Assembly: GCF_001039355.2 (NCBI RefSeq) | Contig: NW_019775706.1 | Coordinates: 1-64,000, forward strand | Length of the DNA stretch: 64,000 bases | Source of the DNA: Lingula anatina | Taxonomy: Eukaryota > Brachiopoda > Lingulata > Lingulida > Lingulidae | Reading direction: 5' to 3' | Shown here: in pieces, positions 11,187 through 22,420 of the stretch | How the letters are laid out: each line of letters starts with the position of its first letter | Position numbering within the stretch: the stretch's first letter is position 1 | Notes under the pieces: model-generated | What the model saw: only the letters and a program-made list of their open reading frames with translations | Told to the model about the DNA's origin: nothing | The model's database searches: none | Translations under genes and position numbers: made by a program

Positions 11187-11849
11187 GTAGTGCAATTATA
11201 GTCTCTTTGAGGTAATTATACTGTCACCTAGTATTTCAGAGATTAACACTTTTTAATAGTTGTATTACAAGCTTTATCCAGACCCTTTGTTGTTGCGCAA
11301 GCTCTTCAAAGGACAGTTCACAGATTACCCCATATTAAAATGAACTTCTGCTAGCGTAATCACAGCATGTTCCACATTTCCTTAACAATGGCCAAAGATA
11401 TTCTTTAGTGTTTTTGCACCAAATGTAATTATCCCACAAGAAAAAAAGTTTATAACTCATGACACGTTGCACTACCAGTTCTACATTGGATTTGGATCTT
11501 TTCTAACAATTCCAGTTTTATTTAAGCTTACTTCTAAACCAAGCATCCTTGTTTCTGACATTCCAAAAAGAAATATCAACATCATTTGATGGATTTTCTA
11601 GTTTATGAAGTTTGAATTAGGTAAAATACGTAGCTATGCAGCATATTTAGACATAAAAAATATGCCTTGGGAACAAATTTGAAATAGGTATAGAATAACT
11701 TTAAAACAATGAAACAGAGTCCAATACACAAGCTTTAAAAGTCAACTGACTGGATGTATATGATTCACATGTTTTTCCAAGTTTAAATACAAATAATGAT
11801 GCACAGTCTTAGAACATTACATAAATGAGGAAATAATGAAATATTCCTT

Positions 11850-13514
11850 TCATTTGACCTCTCCAACGACGTGTTTCTTTCTCTCTGGTACAAACGGAAC
11901 AGTGCCTGGCTTGCTATGTGCTCTTCTGTTAGCCTCCCTGGAAGAGTAAATATATAACTTTTGATATTTACTACAAAAACGAAAAAAACAAATTATTTAC
12001 AAATTAAACAGAATTATATCACATTTATTACTTTCTAAAAAAGGTCAGTCAGTCAACTTTTCCTAAAGGAACTTAGTGATATAATCAATCTGGTATTATT
12101 CAAGTAAGTTTTAAGTTTTGTCTTCAAATTATGACAGTCACTTATTTTGCAATTTTGGGATTATATACAGAAATGTCCATTGGTGTTTAATAAACTAAAA
12201 AAAAACAACAAAATTTATGCTTAATACTAGGTCATTTCATATTAATTTTTTTTTCACAGTTTTCATCATTTAAAGTTTTTAATATGACTATATATATAAA
12301 TCTTAATGCATTATGAACATACTTTCTTTTCCTTGATGCCTTTATCTCTCTTATCTCCTTCGAGGCGTTATAGATCATCTTTGGGACATGGCGGTGACGG
12401 CTGATCCTGCGGACTTGGGGGTGGTGTGAAAATTTCTCCTTCAGTTTTTCGCTATATGCAAATGCCTCTTTCTCTCTTGGTCTTAGCTGCAGCAAGAAAG
12501 GACTGATGTATTAATCGAAAGTAAGTAAATAATAATCATTTTAAATTAAACTTTATTTAAATAACTAAAATATTAAACATAAAAGAAAGGTGAATAAATA
12601 TATTACACTTTAATTTTAAATATATTTATTGATCTTTGCATCTTTATAACGAGCTATAATTCTACAATAAATTATCCTTGTAAGTTGTTAAAACTGCTGT
12701 TTTTTTTTTTTTTTTTTTTTAATGGATCTTAGACTAAGCCTCAGTCAATTATACTTTTCTGAGTTCTGCAAAACAACCCATCGATCTCAGCTGCAGTCTT
12801 TTTTTTTCATATGGAAGCTATTGTGGTTGTTGTGACAACAGTGTGATCTGAGAACTTTGGACTAACGTCAAGTAATTATTATAATATGAAAATCCATAAA
12901 CCCATTCTGGAATTCTAGTTTTCTTTTCCTTTCCTTAAATAATTTAAAGTAAAATTCACCTTTCTCTATTTCCATTACAAAAGCAGCTAAAAATCTAGAA
13001 ACTCAGAACTCGATAACATTTCAAGAATTTATGGTTTGTAAGTCTTTGAACAATTCTGGAGATAGAAAACTACCATGATTAGTAATTTAATGCCATTAAG
13101 GGTAATATGTTCAAAACTCTGTCCTACAGTTCATAGCATGACCTTGAAAATGACACAAGGTCATGTGAAAATTATCAAATAAAACTCTTACCACGCCTTT
13201 TTAAAATAATAATTACTTAGAGATAGAAATAAATAATAAATAAAACTCACCACTCCCATTAAAAATAATAAATAGCAAAAATATAAATAATTAATAAAAC
13301 TTTCACTATTCCTATCTGTAAATAATATAATAATTAATAATAGAAAATTAATAAATTAATAATAAATAAGACACTCACCACTCCTATTTTCTCTGATGCC
13401 CTCGCCTTCCACACGCGTATGTTCATCTCGTCAGAGCCTGACAGGAGGTATTTGTTGTCACTGGACCACTTCACGCAAATTACACGCTGCATGCGCTTCG
13501 TGTGATACACCTCC
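11850..13514 (-). CDS. DCAF13 3' end, second open copy (exons 10-12 only)
   Basis: Three exons on the minus strand, 13379-13514, 12323-12486 and 11850-11937, have the same lengths (136, 164 and 88) and phases as exons 10-12 of the complete gene and are uninterrupted. They encode the last WD repeat and the Sof1-like tail rich in basic residues, with small changes (IKASRKRK for IKTSKKRK). Sequence continues into intron 9 and ends at the N at 14132, before exon 9. Introns are close to those at 23189-24348. This is either an alternative allele of DCAF13 or a recent partial duplication, and the first is simpler because the break is at an assembly join. Confidence 0.75.
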
Positions 13515-13537
13515 CTGAAAGGCATATCATTGGCCGC

Positions 13538-13700
13538 ATTCAGAACAGTGGGCTAACTAGTCCGTGGGTCAAATATGGCCGACCCACTTGAATACTTCCC
13601 AATGGGGAATCTATTCAGCGTCTATTAGCGAATAACACGGCAAGCTTTTTAGTGGGTCGCCATTTTTGACCCACGGTCTAGTTAGTCCACTGTTCTGAAT
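13538..13700. mobile_element. 163 bp inverted-repeat MITE in DCAF13 intron 9
   Basis: The ends ATTCAGAACAGTGGGCTAAC and GTTAGTCCACTGTTCTGAAT are near-perfect reverse complements, and the similarity extends inward through CCGTGGGTCAAA. The same insertion is present at about 24509-24645 in the complete gene, where the right end has decayed. The insertion therefore predates the split of the two copies. Confidence 0.75.
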
Positions 13701-14131
13701 ACAGCCTTTATATCTCATAACACAATAATCAACAATACAGAGCACAGCAAAACTGATGGAACCACAGGCTTTTAGCTTATAGAGGATGCAAAATGAAAGA
13801 TCCACATATGTGCAACATATAAACAAATAGATATAATTATATAGCATGGTAATTTCAAACATTGCCAGCAATGGGGTGCAATTGCTTCATTTTGAATTGC
13901 TTTTCCAGGGTCATCAAAAGAGGGGAGGGGGGGGGGGAGAGGTAAAGAAGCTATTTTCTTTTCCTTGAATCTTAGCCTCCTGTCCATGGCAACCCATATA
14001 GAGCCATATAACACTAATACCAGACTTCTTCTAGATTAATTTTTCTATAATCACCAGTTATCATCTTCACACTATTCAAAATTGAATCCGACGAGCAGTT
14101 CTCCTAAGACTACTGGTCCAAAGTTGAAATG

Positions 14132-14132
14132 N
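14132..14132. other. Assembly join (single N)
   Basis: Left of the N the sequence tracks DCAF13 intron 9 (matching up to about 25080). Right of it a minisatellite begins. The homology ends exactly at the N. Confidence 0.7.
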
Positions 14133-14470
14133 CCAAATGTTAAAGCAATGTTGGTTTGAGGTTGGGTAATCGTTGGACCGATGTTGGTTATTAGTAGAAC
14201 CAACGTAAATACACTGTTGGTTACAGGTTGGGTAATTGTTGGGCCAACGTTGAATATTAGTTGGCCCAATGTAGGGCCAACGTAGTTTGGTTGGGAATAT
14301 GTTGGCAATGCGTTAGCATTGAAATTGACCAACGTTGGGCCAACGTTGGCCAAATACGTTCAGCCAACCGTTGGCCAAAGTGAGCACTTAGATGGAAACC
14401 CAACGTTGGGCCAACGTATGCATGGTCAACCAAGGCAACGTTGGGCCAACGTTGGGCCAACGTTTGCATG
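14133..14470. repeat. Minisatellite of CCAACGTTGGG-type palindromic units
   Basis: The array has degenerate units built on CCAACGTTGGG and GGCCAACGTTGGGCC, more regular at the right end (14320-14465) and more diverged to the left. Each unit is self-complementary, so either strand can form a series of short hairpins. The short open frames crossing it are by-products of the repeat. Confidence 0.85.
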
Positions 14471-14632
14471 CTATCTGGGATACAACTAAGTTTTGACTTT
14501 TAACAGAAATACTTTTGTACCTTGTTTATTTCACTGTATTTCAGGCCTACAGGCCAAGAGTACATCAATTGAGTTCTATTTATAATAATACTGAGCTGAC
14601 TACACAGAAATATATATCATAAACGACACAAA

Positions 14633-16852
14633 TCACTTATCTAAAAAAACCTCTCTTAATTTCTCAGCATGATATATGAAGGCCGCAAGTCTTTTTATAA
14701 AGTCAACATTATGTGATGACAGAGCAGTCACTAGTGACAATGTTGTAATCTCGGGAATATAGCGTTCCCTCAGACCGTTACATAAACTACATGACATTAA
14801 CACGTGTTCCTCATTCTCAATAATTGTTATGCCATCAGAAAGGCATGCAGCGCATACTCTATCTTCCCCATCTACACTGGCATACCGTCCCTTCTCAATC
14901 TGTAAATTGTGGTTTGATATTCTGAACTTGCAGTAGGCCCTTCTATGCTCTGCTATGGACACAAAAGATAAGTATTCCTCAAATACCAAATCTAGTTTAA
15001 ATGAGCTGTAGGTCCTTAGCTTGCCTGATTCGCGTACTGAGGAATGCCAATTCTGCCTGCTTATATCCATTAATCGTTGTCTAAACTGTTCTGTAAAAAG
15101 TTCCACATTTCCACATCCTTGGTTTTCCCATACTACTCCAAATCCATATGAATATAAAAGATGCTTGATGTCACTCGACCATGTTTGCCTCCCACTACTA
15201 TCTAAGTCAAACAGTAACTTGTAGCATGGTTTCGGTAGCCTACCGTCGTCCATACACAAAAGCTTGAACCAATACTTAATACATTTGACATGATAATCTA
15301 TGTATAGAGGGAAACGACCACATTCCCCAAGAACTGCTTGTGTGCTTGCATTATCCGATACCATCAATAATCTTTTACAAAACTTAACTTGAACATTCTC
15401 TATTGATTCGGATATTTCATAACCCCATATTTCTGCTCCATATGTAAGTATGGGTTTTATCATTGAATCAAATATCTTAAAACATAAGACGTGGGGCAAA
15501 GTTCCCACATTTTTAAATAACCTGAAACATCTTGCCATAGATTTCTTTGCTTGAGTTGCTAAAGTTTGTTTTGCTTTGGACCAAGATAGCTTTGGAGTAA
15601 ACATAATACCCAAATACTTATAATGCGATACAGTCTCTAACTCCACGCTGTTAAAAAACCACTTCTCGTAATGTCTAAGGTAACCACCATTTCTGAAAAC
15701 TATTACTTTGGTTTTATCAAGATTCACATTCATTTTCCAGCGTTTACAGAACAACCCTAAGTAATCTGAGAGTCTTTGCAGATTTCGCACAGTATCAGCA
15801 CAGTTTGCTAAGTCATCTGCATATAAAAGCGAGGTAATGTTCATGAACTCCTGATTTATATAAATACCTCGGCAGGAGAATTCTTCATAAAGATAAATGA
15901 GATCAGTTATGAATAAGCAAAACAAAAACGGGCTGACCATGCATCCTTGCCTGGTACCAACACTACATGAGAACGTTGACGTGTAGCTTGATGTGTTTGG
16001 TAGCCTTATACAAGCTTGCAATTGTGCATACATAGATTTGAGAACACTGAGTATATTGCCATGGATTCCGTTTGCACATATTTTAAACCAGAAGTACTGG
16101 TGATCCACGCAATCAAAAGCCTTTTGAAAGTCGACAAACATACAGTAAAATCTGCCTCCCCTTTTCGACAAATATTTTTGTATCATTGCTTGTAATGAAA
16201 ATATTTGGTCCTGAGTGCAATACCCTTTCCTAAAACCAGCCTGGCATTCACTGATAATATCCTCCCGAGTTGCCCAGGCGTTTAATCTATTGCTTAATAA
16301 TTTAGTAAACACCTTGCCAACAACACTTAATAATGATATGCCTCTGAAGTTGTTTGGATCATTCGTGCTACCTTTTTTATACAAAGGAAAAATGATGGCA
16401 ACCGACCACGATTCAGGGAACTGTCCAGTGGCAAGAACACAATTAAATATATCACTCAAACACTGAATGCACGCATCGTTTGCATTTTTTAAGAATTCAC
16501 ATGGAATGGCGTCCAGGCCTGCCGCTTTGCCATTCTTCATTTGTCTGATTGCACTGCGAACTTCCTCAACTGTGATCACTTTATTCAAATCTGATGGTTT
16601 ATTTTCGTCACAACAATCACAGTGTCCATCGTGCGCTCTCAGGCCTTCCATAACGTCTTCATGAAAAACACCATCTATAACTGTGTTACCACTATTCAAT
16701 AAAGTATTCATACCAGTTCGAGGCAGAGATTTGTGTCTTTTGGCGAGGTGTCCTAGATACCTGTGCCACATTTGCCCAGAATGCCCTTGTATCATCACAA
16801 CTTTTAACAATTCTGCTTCTTGCCAGTTGCTGTTTGATATCCTTTTTTTCAC
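14633..16852 (-). mobile_element. LINE reverse transcriptase ORF
   Basis: An open frame of 739 codons, read from a non-ATG codon, encodes a non-LTR retrotransposon reverse transcriptase. Landmarks are GKAAGLDAIP (about 109-117), DFQKAFD (241-247), the GTRQGCMVSP block (about 299-308) and the catalytic YADD (344-347). A CxxC...H...C zinc-knuckle-like motif lies near the C-terminus (VCAACL...EEHVLMSC). The thumb and C-terminal region are long, as in jockey/CR1-group LINEs, but I cannot place the clade. The endonuclease lies just upstream in another frame, so the original polyprotein is broken by at least one frameshift. No intact 3' tail is evident. Confidence 0.92.
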
Positions 16853-16931
16853 GACACGTCTGTCTGAACACTTTTTTACTTTCTATGTAGTCTTTAACAT
16901 TTGGCGCTGTTGGGTTTTACGCATTTGATTT

Positions 16932-17871
16932 TTACTTTCGATTTTTTACAGATTTTTTATTTTGGCAGTCTGCATCCCACCAATCGGGTTGAGTTCTGTC
17001 CGCCTGTCGTCCGGTTTTGCCCTTAACCTTCATAGCTTCCGCAGCTCTGTAAAAGACTTGGTTAAGTAGCAATACAGACTCGTTTATGTTATTTTGCATT
17101 AAATCAGAACACTGGTCAAGCATGTCTTTAGATACATTGTCGTCGAGAATAGCTCTAAACTGGCGAGCTTTTGCAGCGTCCCATATAAACTGAAGCCCTT
17201 TTGTAACATTACTAGTCTCGGTCTCGGCCTTGTCCCCATCTGTGTGTGCCTCACATTGTATCACAAAAGACAAGGGGAAATGGTCCGAAAAGTGCATATC
17301 CAAAACATCAAAGTTAAGAATGCTATCAAATATCTCCGAGACTGCTATGACATAGTCAACTAAACTTGCACCATTGGTTGTAACACAAGTAAATTTCCCC
17401 TCCGGGTCATTCTGAGATCTGCCATTTATAAAGTGTATACCATAATCACAACATAGTTCAGTTAAAGTTGTGCCAAATGCATTGACAACTGTGTCCTGCG
17501 AGTTCCGTGGTAAATTAAATAAATCCGACTCATACCAATCGCCTATATCTAAGTACCTGGCATCGTCGTCAATAATATAGTCGTACAAGTCACCAGTTCT
17601 AGCATTGAAATCGCCTGCTAATATTAAACTAAAGTCATCATACTTAAGCGAGATATCTTCCAGGTTTGCACCTAGCAAACTAATACCATTAGCATCTCTC
17701 CCATTATAAAACGGGGAACCTTGAGGGGGAATGTAGACAAAAGTAACAATAACAACCTTACTAAACTTAAAATAATGCTTTTTCAACCTTAGAAAAATCA
17801 TCGATTCTGCTTCAGGTTTGATGCGCTCAACACCACCTTTCGGCGATAGCGAGTAAAACCCTATGCGCCAG

Positions 17872-17872
<1 letters not shown>
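16932..17872 (-). mobile_element. LINE endonuclease domain, 5'-truncated
   Basis: The frame encodes the C-terminal two thirds of an exonuclease-endonuclease-phosphatase domain. It has ILAGDFNART (the GDFN motif), LVDYVIAV (the DYV motif) and MHFSDHFPLSF (the SDH motif, with the catalytic Asp-His). The N-terminal N/E motifs are missing because the sequence gives way to a (TA)n array at 17873. A stop at 16932 and a frame change separate it from the reverse transcriptase. This is a dead, 5'-truncated insertion upstream of the complete SDR gene. Confidence 0.88.

Positions 17873-17924
<52 letters not shown>
17873..17924. repeat. (TA)n microsatellite at the LINE 5' truncation
   Basis: About 50 bases of alternating TA lie exactly where LINE homology ends. 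The open frame running on to 18125 through this array is not coding. Confidence 0.9.
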
Positions 17925-17925
<1 letters not shown>

Positions 17926-18201
17926 ACGACGACATATCTAAACATGAGAGTCATAAATGGTCCTGCAAATGTAAGATCTTTCAGGACTGACGAAATACAA
18001 ACAGAAAAAAAAACGAAAATGTAGGAGCCAGATACATGTACCTTTACGAAAATTCCCTGTCGGCTACAAACACCATACATGTAAAGAGACGCCATGGGAT
18101 TTACCCGCCAAAATGGATTTTCCAAGGGAAATAAGCAATTTTCTTATACTAACAAACCGATTGTCTATCCCTCTCTGGACTTGAATTTGACCTTTTAGTT
18201 A

Positions 18202-18243
18202 AATCTTGGACATAATAACGAATTATGTCCAAGGTTAAATTTA
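18202..18243. repeat. Short hairpin upstream of the SDR gene
   Basis: TTGGACATAAT and ATTATGTCCAA flank a few bases and form a stem of about 11 base pairs. The equivalent position in SDR copy B (about 6085-6125) lacks it, so it is an insertion or expansion specific to this copy. It lies about 270 bases upstream of the start codon. Confidence 0.6.
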
Positions 18244-18512
18244 TAAAAGCTGATATAGTTTAAGATGACAGGCCATGAAATTAATTCCATGCACAAATTC
18301 TCTGGACAGTGGAGTAAATGTCTCGAATAAGCCACGCAGAGACATTTGTTAGCAAATATCTAGAGAAAAGTCAATCTATGGCCCTGGTATAGGGTACACA
18401 AAAACACAATCGTCAAGACGGTGGCCCGCAACAGGAGGTCAACCCAAAATAGGTCACCAATTTCTCGCCTTTGATATTGCAAAAAGTAAAACCAGGTCAG
18501 GAGTGACTTAAA

Positions 18513-20597
18513 ATGGCAGCTCTTCAACCTAGCCTGGATGCAGCAAGCACTAAGGACAGATTCAAGGGGCGTGTAGCTATAGTCACAGGGGGAGCCAGTG
18601 GTATAGGCAGTGCATGTGTGCGACGCTTCTTGAATGACGGAGCACTTGTTGCCTTCTTCGACATCGACCAAGTTGCAGGGAAACAGTTGGAAGCTGAGCT
18701 CCAGGCGGCTGGCTTTGAGACGAAATTTTACCAGGTCGACGTTTCCGACCGAGAGGCCTGCTTCGAGGCCGTTAGCCACGTAGCTAGCCAGTACGGTGGC
18801 TGCATCAACTTTCTTGTGAACTGTGCTGCGGTATTTATATTAAAAGGCAAGTTAAAATAATGGGTTGCGGGAAACGATTTCCGACACCCCACGGGCATTT
18901 TTTACAAAATAAAAAAAAGAACCGCCTTTGTTATATATCCCAATATATTTATATTGTCTACATGATTCTACGGCACTGTATGAGTCTACTGTACAGCTAA
19001 GATCTAATATCCGTTTATTAGATCTTAGGGTACAGATAGGACCGTAGTCCTCCCCCCTCCCCCCCCCCCCACCACACACACAAACACACAAGAGAAAGAG
19101 GGGGGTAGAGGGGGGGATACATTACATCAAACACAACATTGAAATATGTATCAGGCCTACCCAACTACCAGACTCGGCACATCATAAGGATCCTGAATTA
19201 ACCGGTATATCGGACCACACTGCCTGTTTTCAAGGTGTGTGTCAGATCGCATTTCGAAGTATCAGTCAGAACACCGACAGGATGAGCCCGCGGTCGTCCT
19301 ACAACAATTGTTTTGGGGTATGATACTTCGAAATGCGATCTGACACACACCTTGAAAACGGGTAGTGTGGTCCGGTGTACCGGTTAATTCAGGATCCTTA
19401 TGTGCCGAGTCTGGTAGTTGGGTAGGCATGTGTATGTACAGTGAGATGATTGACTCTCTCTCTCTCTCTCCTCTCGCTTGTCAACATTAAATCGTCTTTG
19501 TTCTCCAGCTCTAGATGCCGACACGTCCGACTGGGTACAAGTCATGAGTGTGAATGTGGCTGGATACTCGAATATGGTACAGGCCTGCTTCCCTCACATG
19601 AAGACAGGTAAACATATCTCTTTTTTATTCTCCATCTCCTCCTCTCCATCTCTTTCTGTCTCTGCCTTTCTCCATCCAATACTACCGGTGTCATGAAACT
19701 GAGGGTCCGCCCTCCATATAGTTATAATGGTTAGGGTTAGTCTGACCTAAGTGGGTGAAAATCTAGGGGAGCCTGACCTGTACAAGGTAATGGGAAGTGG
19801 AGTCTTCTGTCATGGGGGACTTTCTGGTACATGGCACCGGCCAAGGAGAGCCACTCGCCAAAATGGCGGCGGACCCAATGATTAACAAATTTTGCTGATT
19901 TGTAAAGTTGCATCAACGATATTAATTACCTATTAATATTTTTCGCTTTTGTACGTTGTGAATGACCATTTCCTGTGTTTGCTTGCGACTGAATTCATTT
20001 TTCCAAGTGTATTGCGCTGTATTAGGGTGTATTACGAAATTTAGGGACACCCATCTCTTTCCACACTGTGAAAGTGTGTCTCCCCTCTTTTTAAACTTGG
20101 ACCTAAATAATCTAATCTAAATCTATTTAGGTCCAAGTTTTAAATAACGAGTTCATATATGTTTGTTTCATCTGCTTGTGTCTATCCACCCAAACAACCA
20201 AACCATCAGCAAAATCAGCATGTACTTAATACCGACTTTCTTTCAAATTTAGTCTTTTCTCTAATTAGGATAAATTTTGTTCATCGGACAAAGTTACCTG
20301 TAAAATGCCAACATTCAATCAATCTCCAAATATTTATCATATTTTGTCAAAATTTAGCAGTTATATTAATATTTCATCGATACTTCACTGATATTTCACC
20401 AACACAGCCGAACCTGACGCCAGATCAGTCGTCAATATAGCCAGTATGGTCGGCCACATGGCATCGGCCAGTAAATGGACGTACTCGACCAGTAAAGGTG
20501 CCGTGCTGGAGCTGACCCGGTGTATGGCACTGGACTTGGCCAAAGATGACATACGGGTGAACTCCGTGTCACCGGGAGCCATAAATACGGCAGCGGT

Positions 20598-20667
<70 letters not shown>

Positions 20668-21080
20668 GCCTATATCAGAAGATTCACTGATATCTTCAAA
20701 TTCGATTGAAGAAATGAAGAATGATTTGAGCTGAAGAGAGAATGTCATGGCTTTACTGCTGATGATCAAAATCCATATATTAAAAGCTGTGCGGAGCAGA
20801 AAAACAGAATTAAAACACTGCCAAAATAATATCATTCAAATTTCAGCTGGCAAACTTCTTCGCAGGCGATGAAGACCAAAAGAGGTGGTTCGAGGGATGT
20901 CACATGATGAACCGTATCGGCGCATGCGCAGAAGTTGCCGCCGCCATTGCCTTCCTCTGCAGCAGAGACGCATCTTTCATCACGGGCGCCGATCTCCCAG
21001 TAGATGGCGGCTATACGGCACTAGGCCCTGAAAGGCATGGGAAAGACGGAGCCAAGTTTACGGGCACGATTCCAGAGTAG
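18513..21080 (+). CDS. Short-chain dehydrogenase/reductase, complete gene
   Basis: Exons 18513-18846, 19509-19607, 20408-20595 and 20847-21080 join to 855 bases (284 aa). The fold is a classical [11 protein letters not shown] at residues 25-32 for the dinucleotide, an acidic residue after strand 2 (FFDID, about 48-52) pointing to NAD(H), NCAA at 103-106 in place of the usual NNAG, Asn127, Ser157, and YSTSK with Tyr170 and Lys174. The C-terminus has [12 protein letters not shown]. It has no signal peptide or membrane segment, so it is presumably cytosolic; the substrate cannot be told. Intron 1 starts with GC rather than GT (AAAAG|GCAAGT). Partial copies lie at 1145, 6195 and 10549. Confidence 0.9.
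19155..19427. mobile_element. 273 bp MITE with ~108 bp inverted repeats
   Basis: The arms at 19155-19264 and 19321-19427 are near-perfect reverse complements (outer ends GCCTACCCAACTACCAGACT and its complement), separated by a 56-base loop. It lies in intron 1 of the complete SDR gene and is absent from copy B. No coding sequence is present. Confidence 0.85.
20090..20146. repeat. Short AT-rich hairpin in SDR intron 2
   Basis: TTTAAACTTGGACCTAAATA is followed after about 15 bases by its near-perfect reverse complement. It shares the core TTGGAC(C/A)TAA with the hairpin at 18202-18243, so the two may belong to one miniature family. Confidence 0.6.
20602..20671. repeat. (GT)n(GA)n compound microsatellite
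   Basis: The array begins a few bases after the exon 3 donor of the complete SDR gene. It is the counterpart of the array at 9708-9777 in copy B. Confidence 0.9.
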
Positions 21081-21193
21081 ACGCTGCACCTCTCCTTCAC
21101 CTAGAACTAAGCCAAGTTTAACTGTCCTATGGCCCAAATGGTTCCTACCACGTGCCCATTGCCCTTCCATTTTAGAAAATAGGGGAGAATTAA

Positions 21194-22050
21194 CAGACAT
21201 GCTGAAACTGTCGGTCCGATCGGTCATGACCGGCAAAATTTTTCTGGACCGGTAAAAAATCGTACTTTTTCGGCCCACAGGACCTACAAGAGTTTTAAGA
21301 GCCGCCATTTTGAATTTACAGTCATCGTTCGATATACTTATACAAGAATAAAATTATATAAAACCCACAACATTTTTTCTTTCATTGACTAATCGAGCGA
21401 CACGTAAAAACCGATCACATTTTGTTCACATTCACTAACAAAGTACGCTAGCCAATCGTAGTATCCGTCTCAAACGAATGGGTAACTCCCCATATGGAAT
21501 CCCCCTGCTCTCGATATTACGCGCGCTGTCATTGGTCTATTGGTTGCAACGTACAGACCGTTATCACGAGGGCGGTCCACGCTGCCTAGAACAAACATGT
21601 CATGGCAAATGTTTACTGCTAAACTTGGACGCCTGACTCATTTCTCAAGAACAATTATTCATATAAAAAGATGGCAATTCTTGAGAAATTAAGCGGTACA
21701 CGCTGTAGGCCTACTATTGAACTAAAGGACAAAGTGTGAAATTCAAGGACTTTCAAAGGAAGAAACGAATTCAAGCTCTTCTAAAGGCCTGTATGAACCC
21801 TGGAACTTGTGAAATGAGAACAGCAATAAAGCAGTGCTTCATAAGTGTCAGTTTTTGTTTTTAAAATATACAACATGTCCAAATTATTGATAGTATAACT
21901 GAATATGTAGGCCTATTTACAAGAGTTACTTCTGTGTAGGCCTACTACTTTGTAAACGAAACGTCTCCATATTTAATTTTCGGTCCGGCAAATTTTTCAT
22001 CACTGCCGGTCCGAATGCCCAGCAGTTCTGAAACGTTTTCAGCATGTCTG
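21194..22050. mobile_element. 857 bp non-autonomous DNA transposon in the SDR 3' UTR
   Basis: The termini CAGACATGCTGAAA and TTTCAGCATGTCTG are exact reverse complements, with weaker inward similarity around CGGTCC and CCGGCAAA. The copies at 10782-10920 and 1378-1500 lack it, giving an empty-site comparison. It lies between the SDR stop and the conserved AATAAA at 22110-22115, so it lengthens the 3' UTR. No transposase frame is visible. The terminal octamer is shared with the small elements at 42029, 49393 and 54041. Confidence 0.85.
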
Positions 22051-22308
22051 AGATTATCTTGCGACACCACATAATTAAATAGTTCGTAGAAAATGAATAG
22101 AAAAACGCCAATAAAATAACTAGGCCTTCTATGTTTAATGCCTCACATAATATGTATTGGATTCATTTTAAATAATTAATTATACTCTCTTCACATATAC
22201 CTTTACAACCAATAATGCACTACTTTTTCGTACTGTATCTTGTTATTCTGCATTGTATTAATTGTACCATGCTGTATAATGATATGAATGTCATAGTAAA
22301 ATGCTTAA

Positions 22309-22420
22309 AGTGATAATAACTCTTCGTTTCGGCCAAAAAAGTGAANNNNNNNNNNNNNNNNNNNNNNNNNCAATGTTTTTATTGTGAAATACAGATTTCA
22401 TACGAAGAGTTATTATCCCT
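22309..22420. mobile_element. TTAA-targeted MITE with an assembly gap inside
   Basis: The termini read AGTGATAATAACTCTTCGT on the left and, in reverse, AGGGATAATAACTCTTCGT on the right. They are flanked by TTAA on both sides (22305-22308 and 22421-22424). The corresponding site near 11145 reads ATGCTTAACAATAA with a single TTAA, so the target duplication can be seen directly. TTAA duplication is the hallmark of piggyBac-type transposition. N bases at 22346-22370 hide the interior. Confidence 0.85.
22346..22370. other. Assembly gap, 25 N
   Basis: The only multi-base N run in the window. It falls in the middle of an inverted-repeat element, a typical place for assembly failure. Confidence 0.95.

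Noticed and set aside
14072-14469. Frames over the CCAACGTTGGG array with repetitive peptides
   Set aside because: Peptide repetition simply mirrors the DNA minisatellite, and one frame crosses the N at 14132.
16932-18125. 397-codon frame taken as one protein
   Set aside because: Only 16932-17872 is LINE endonuclease; the rest is a (TA)n array and SDR upstream flank.
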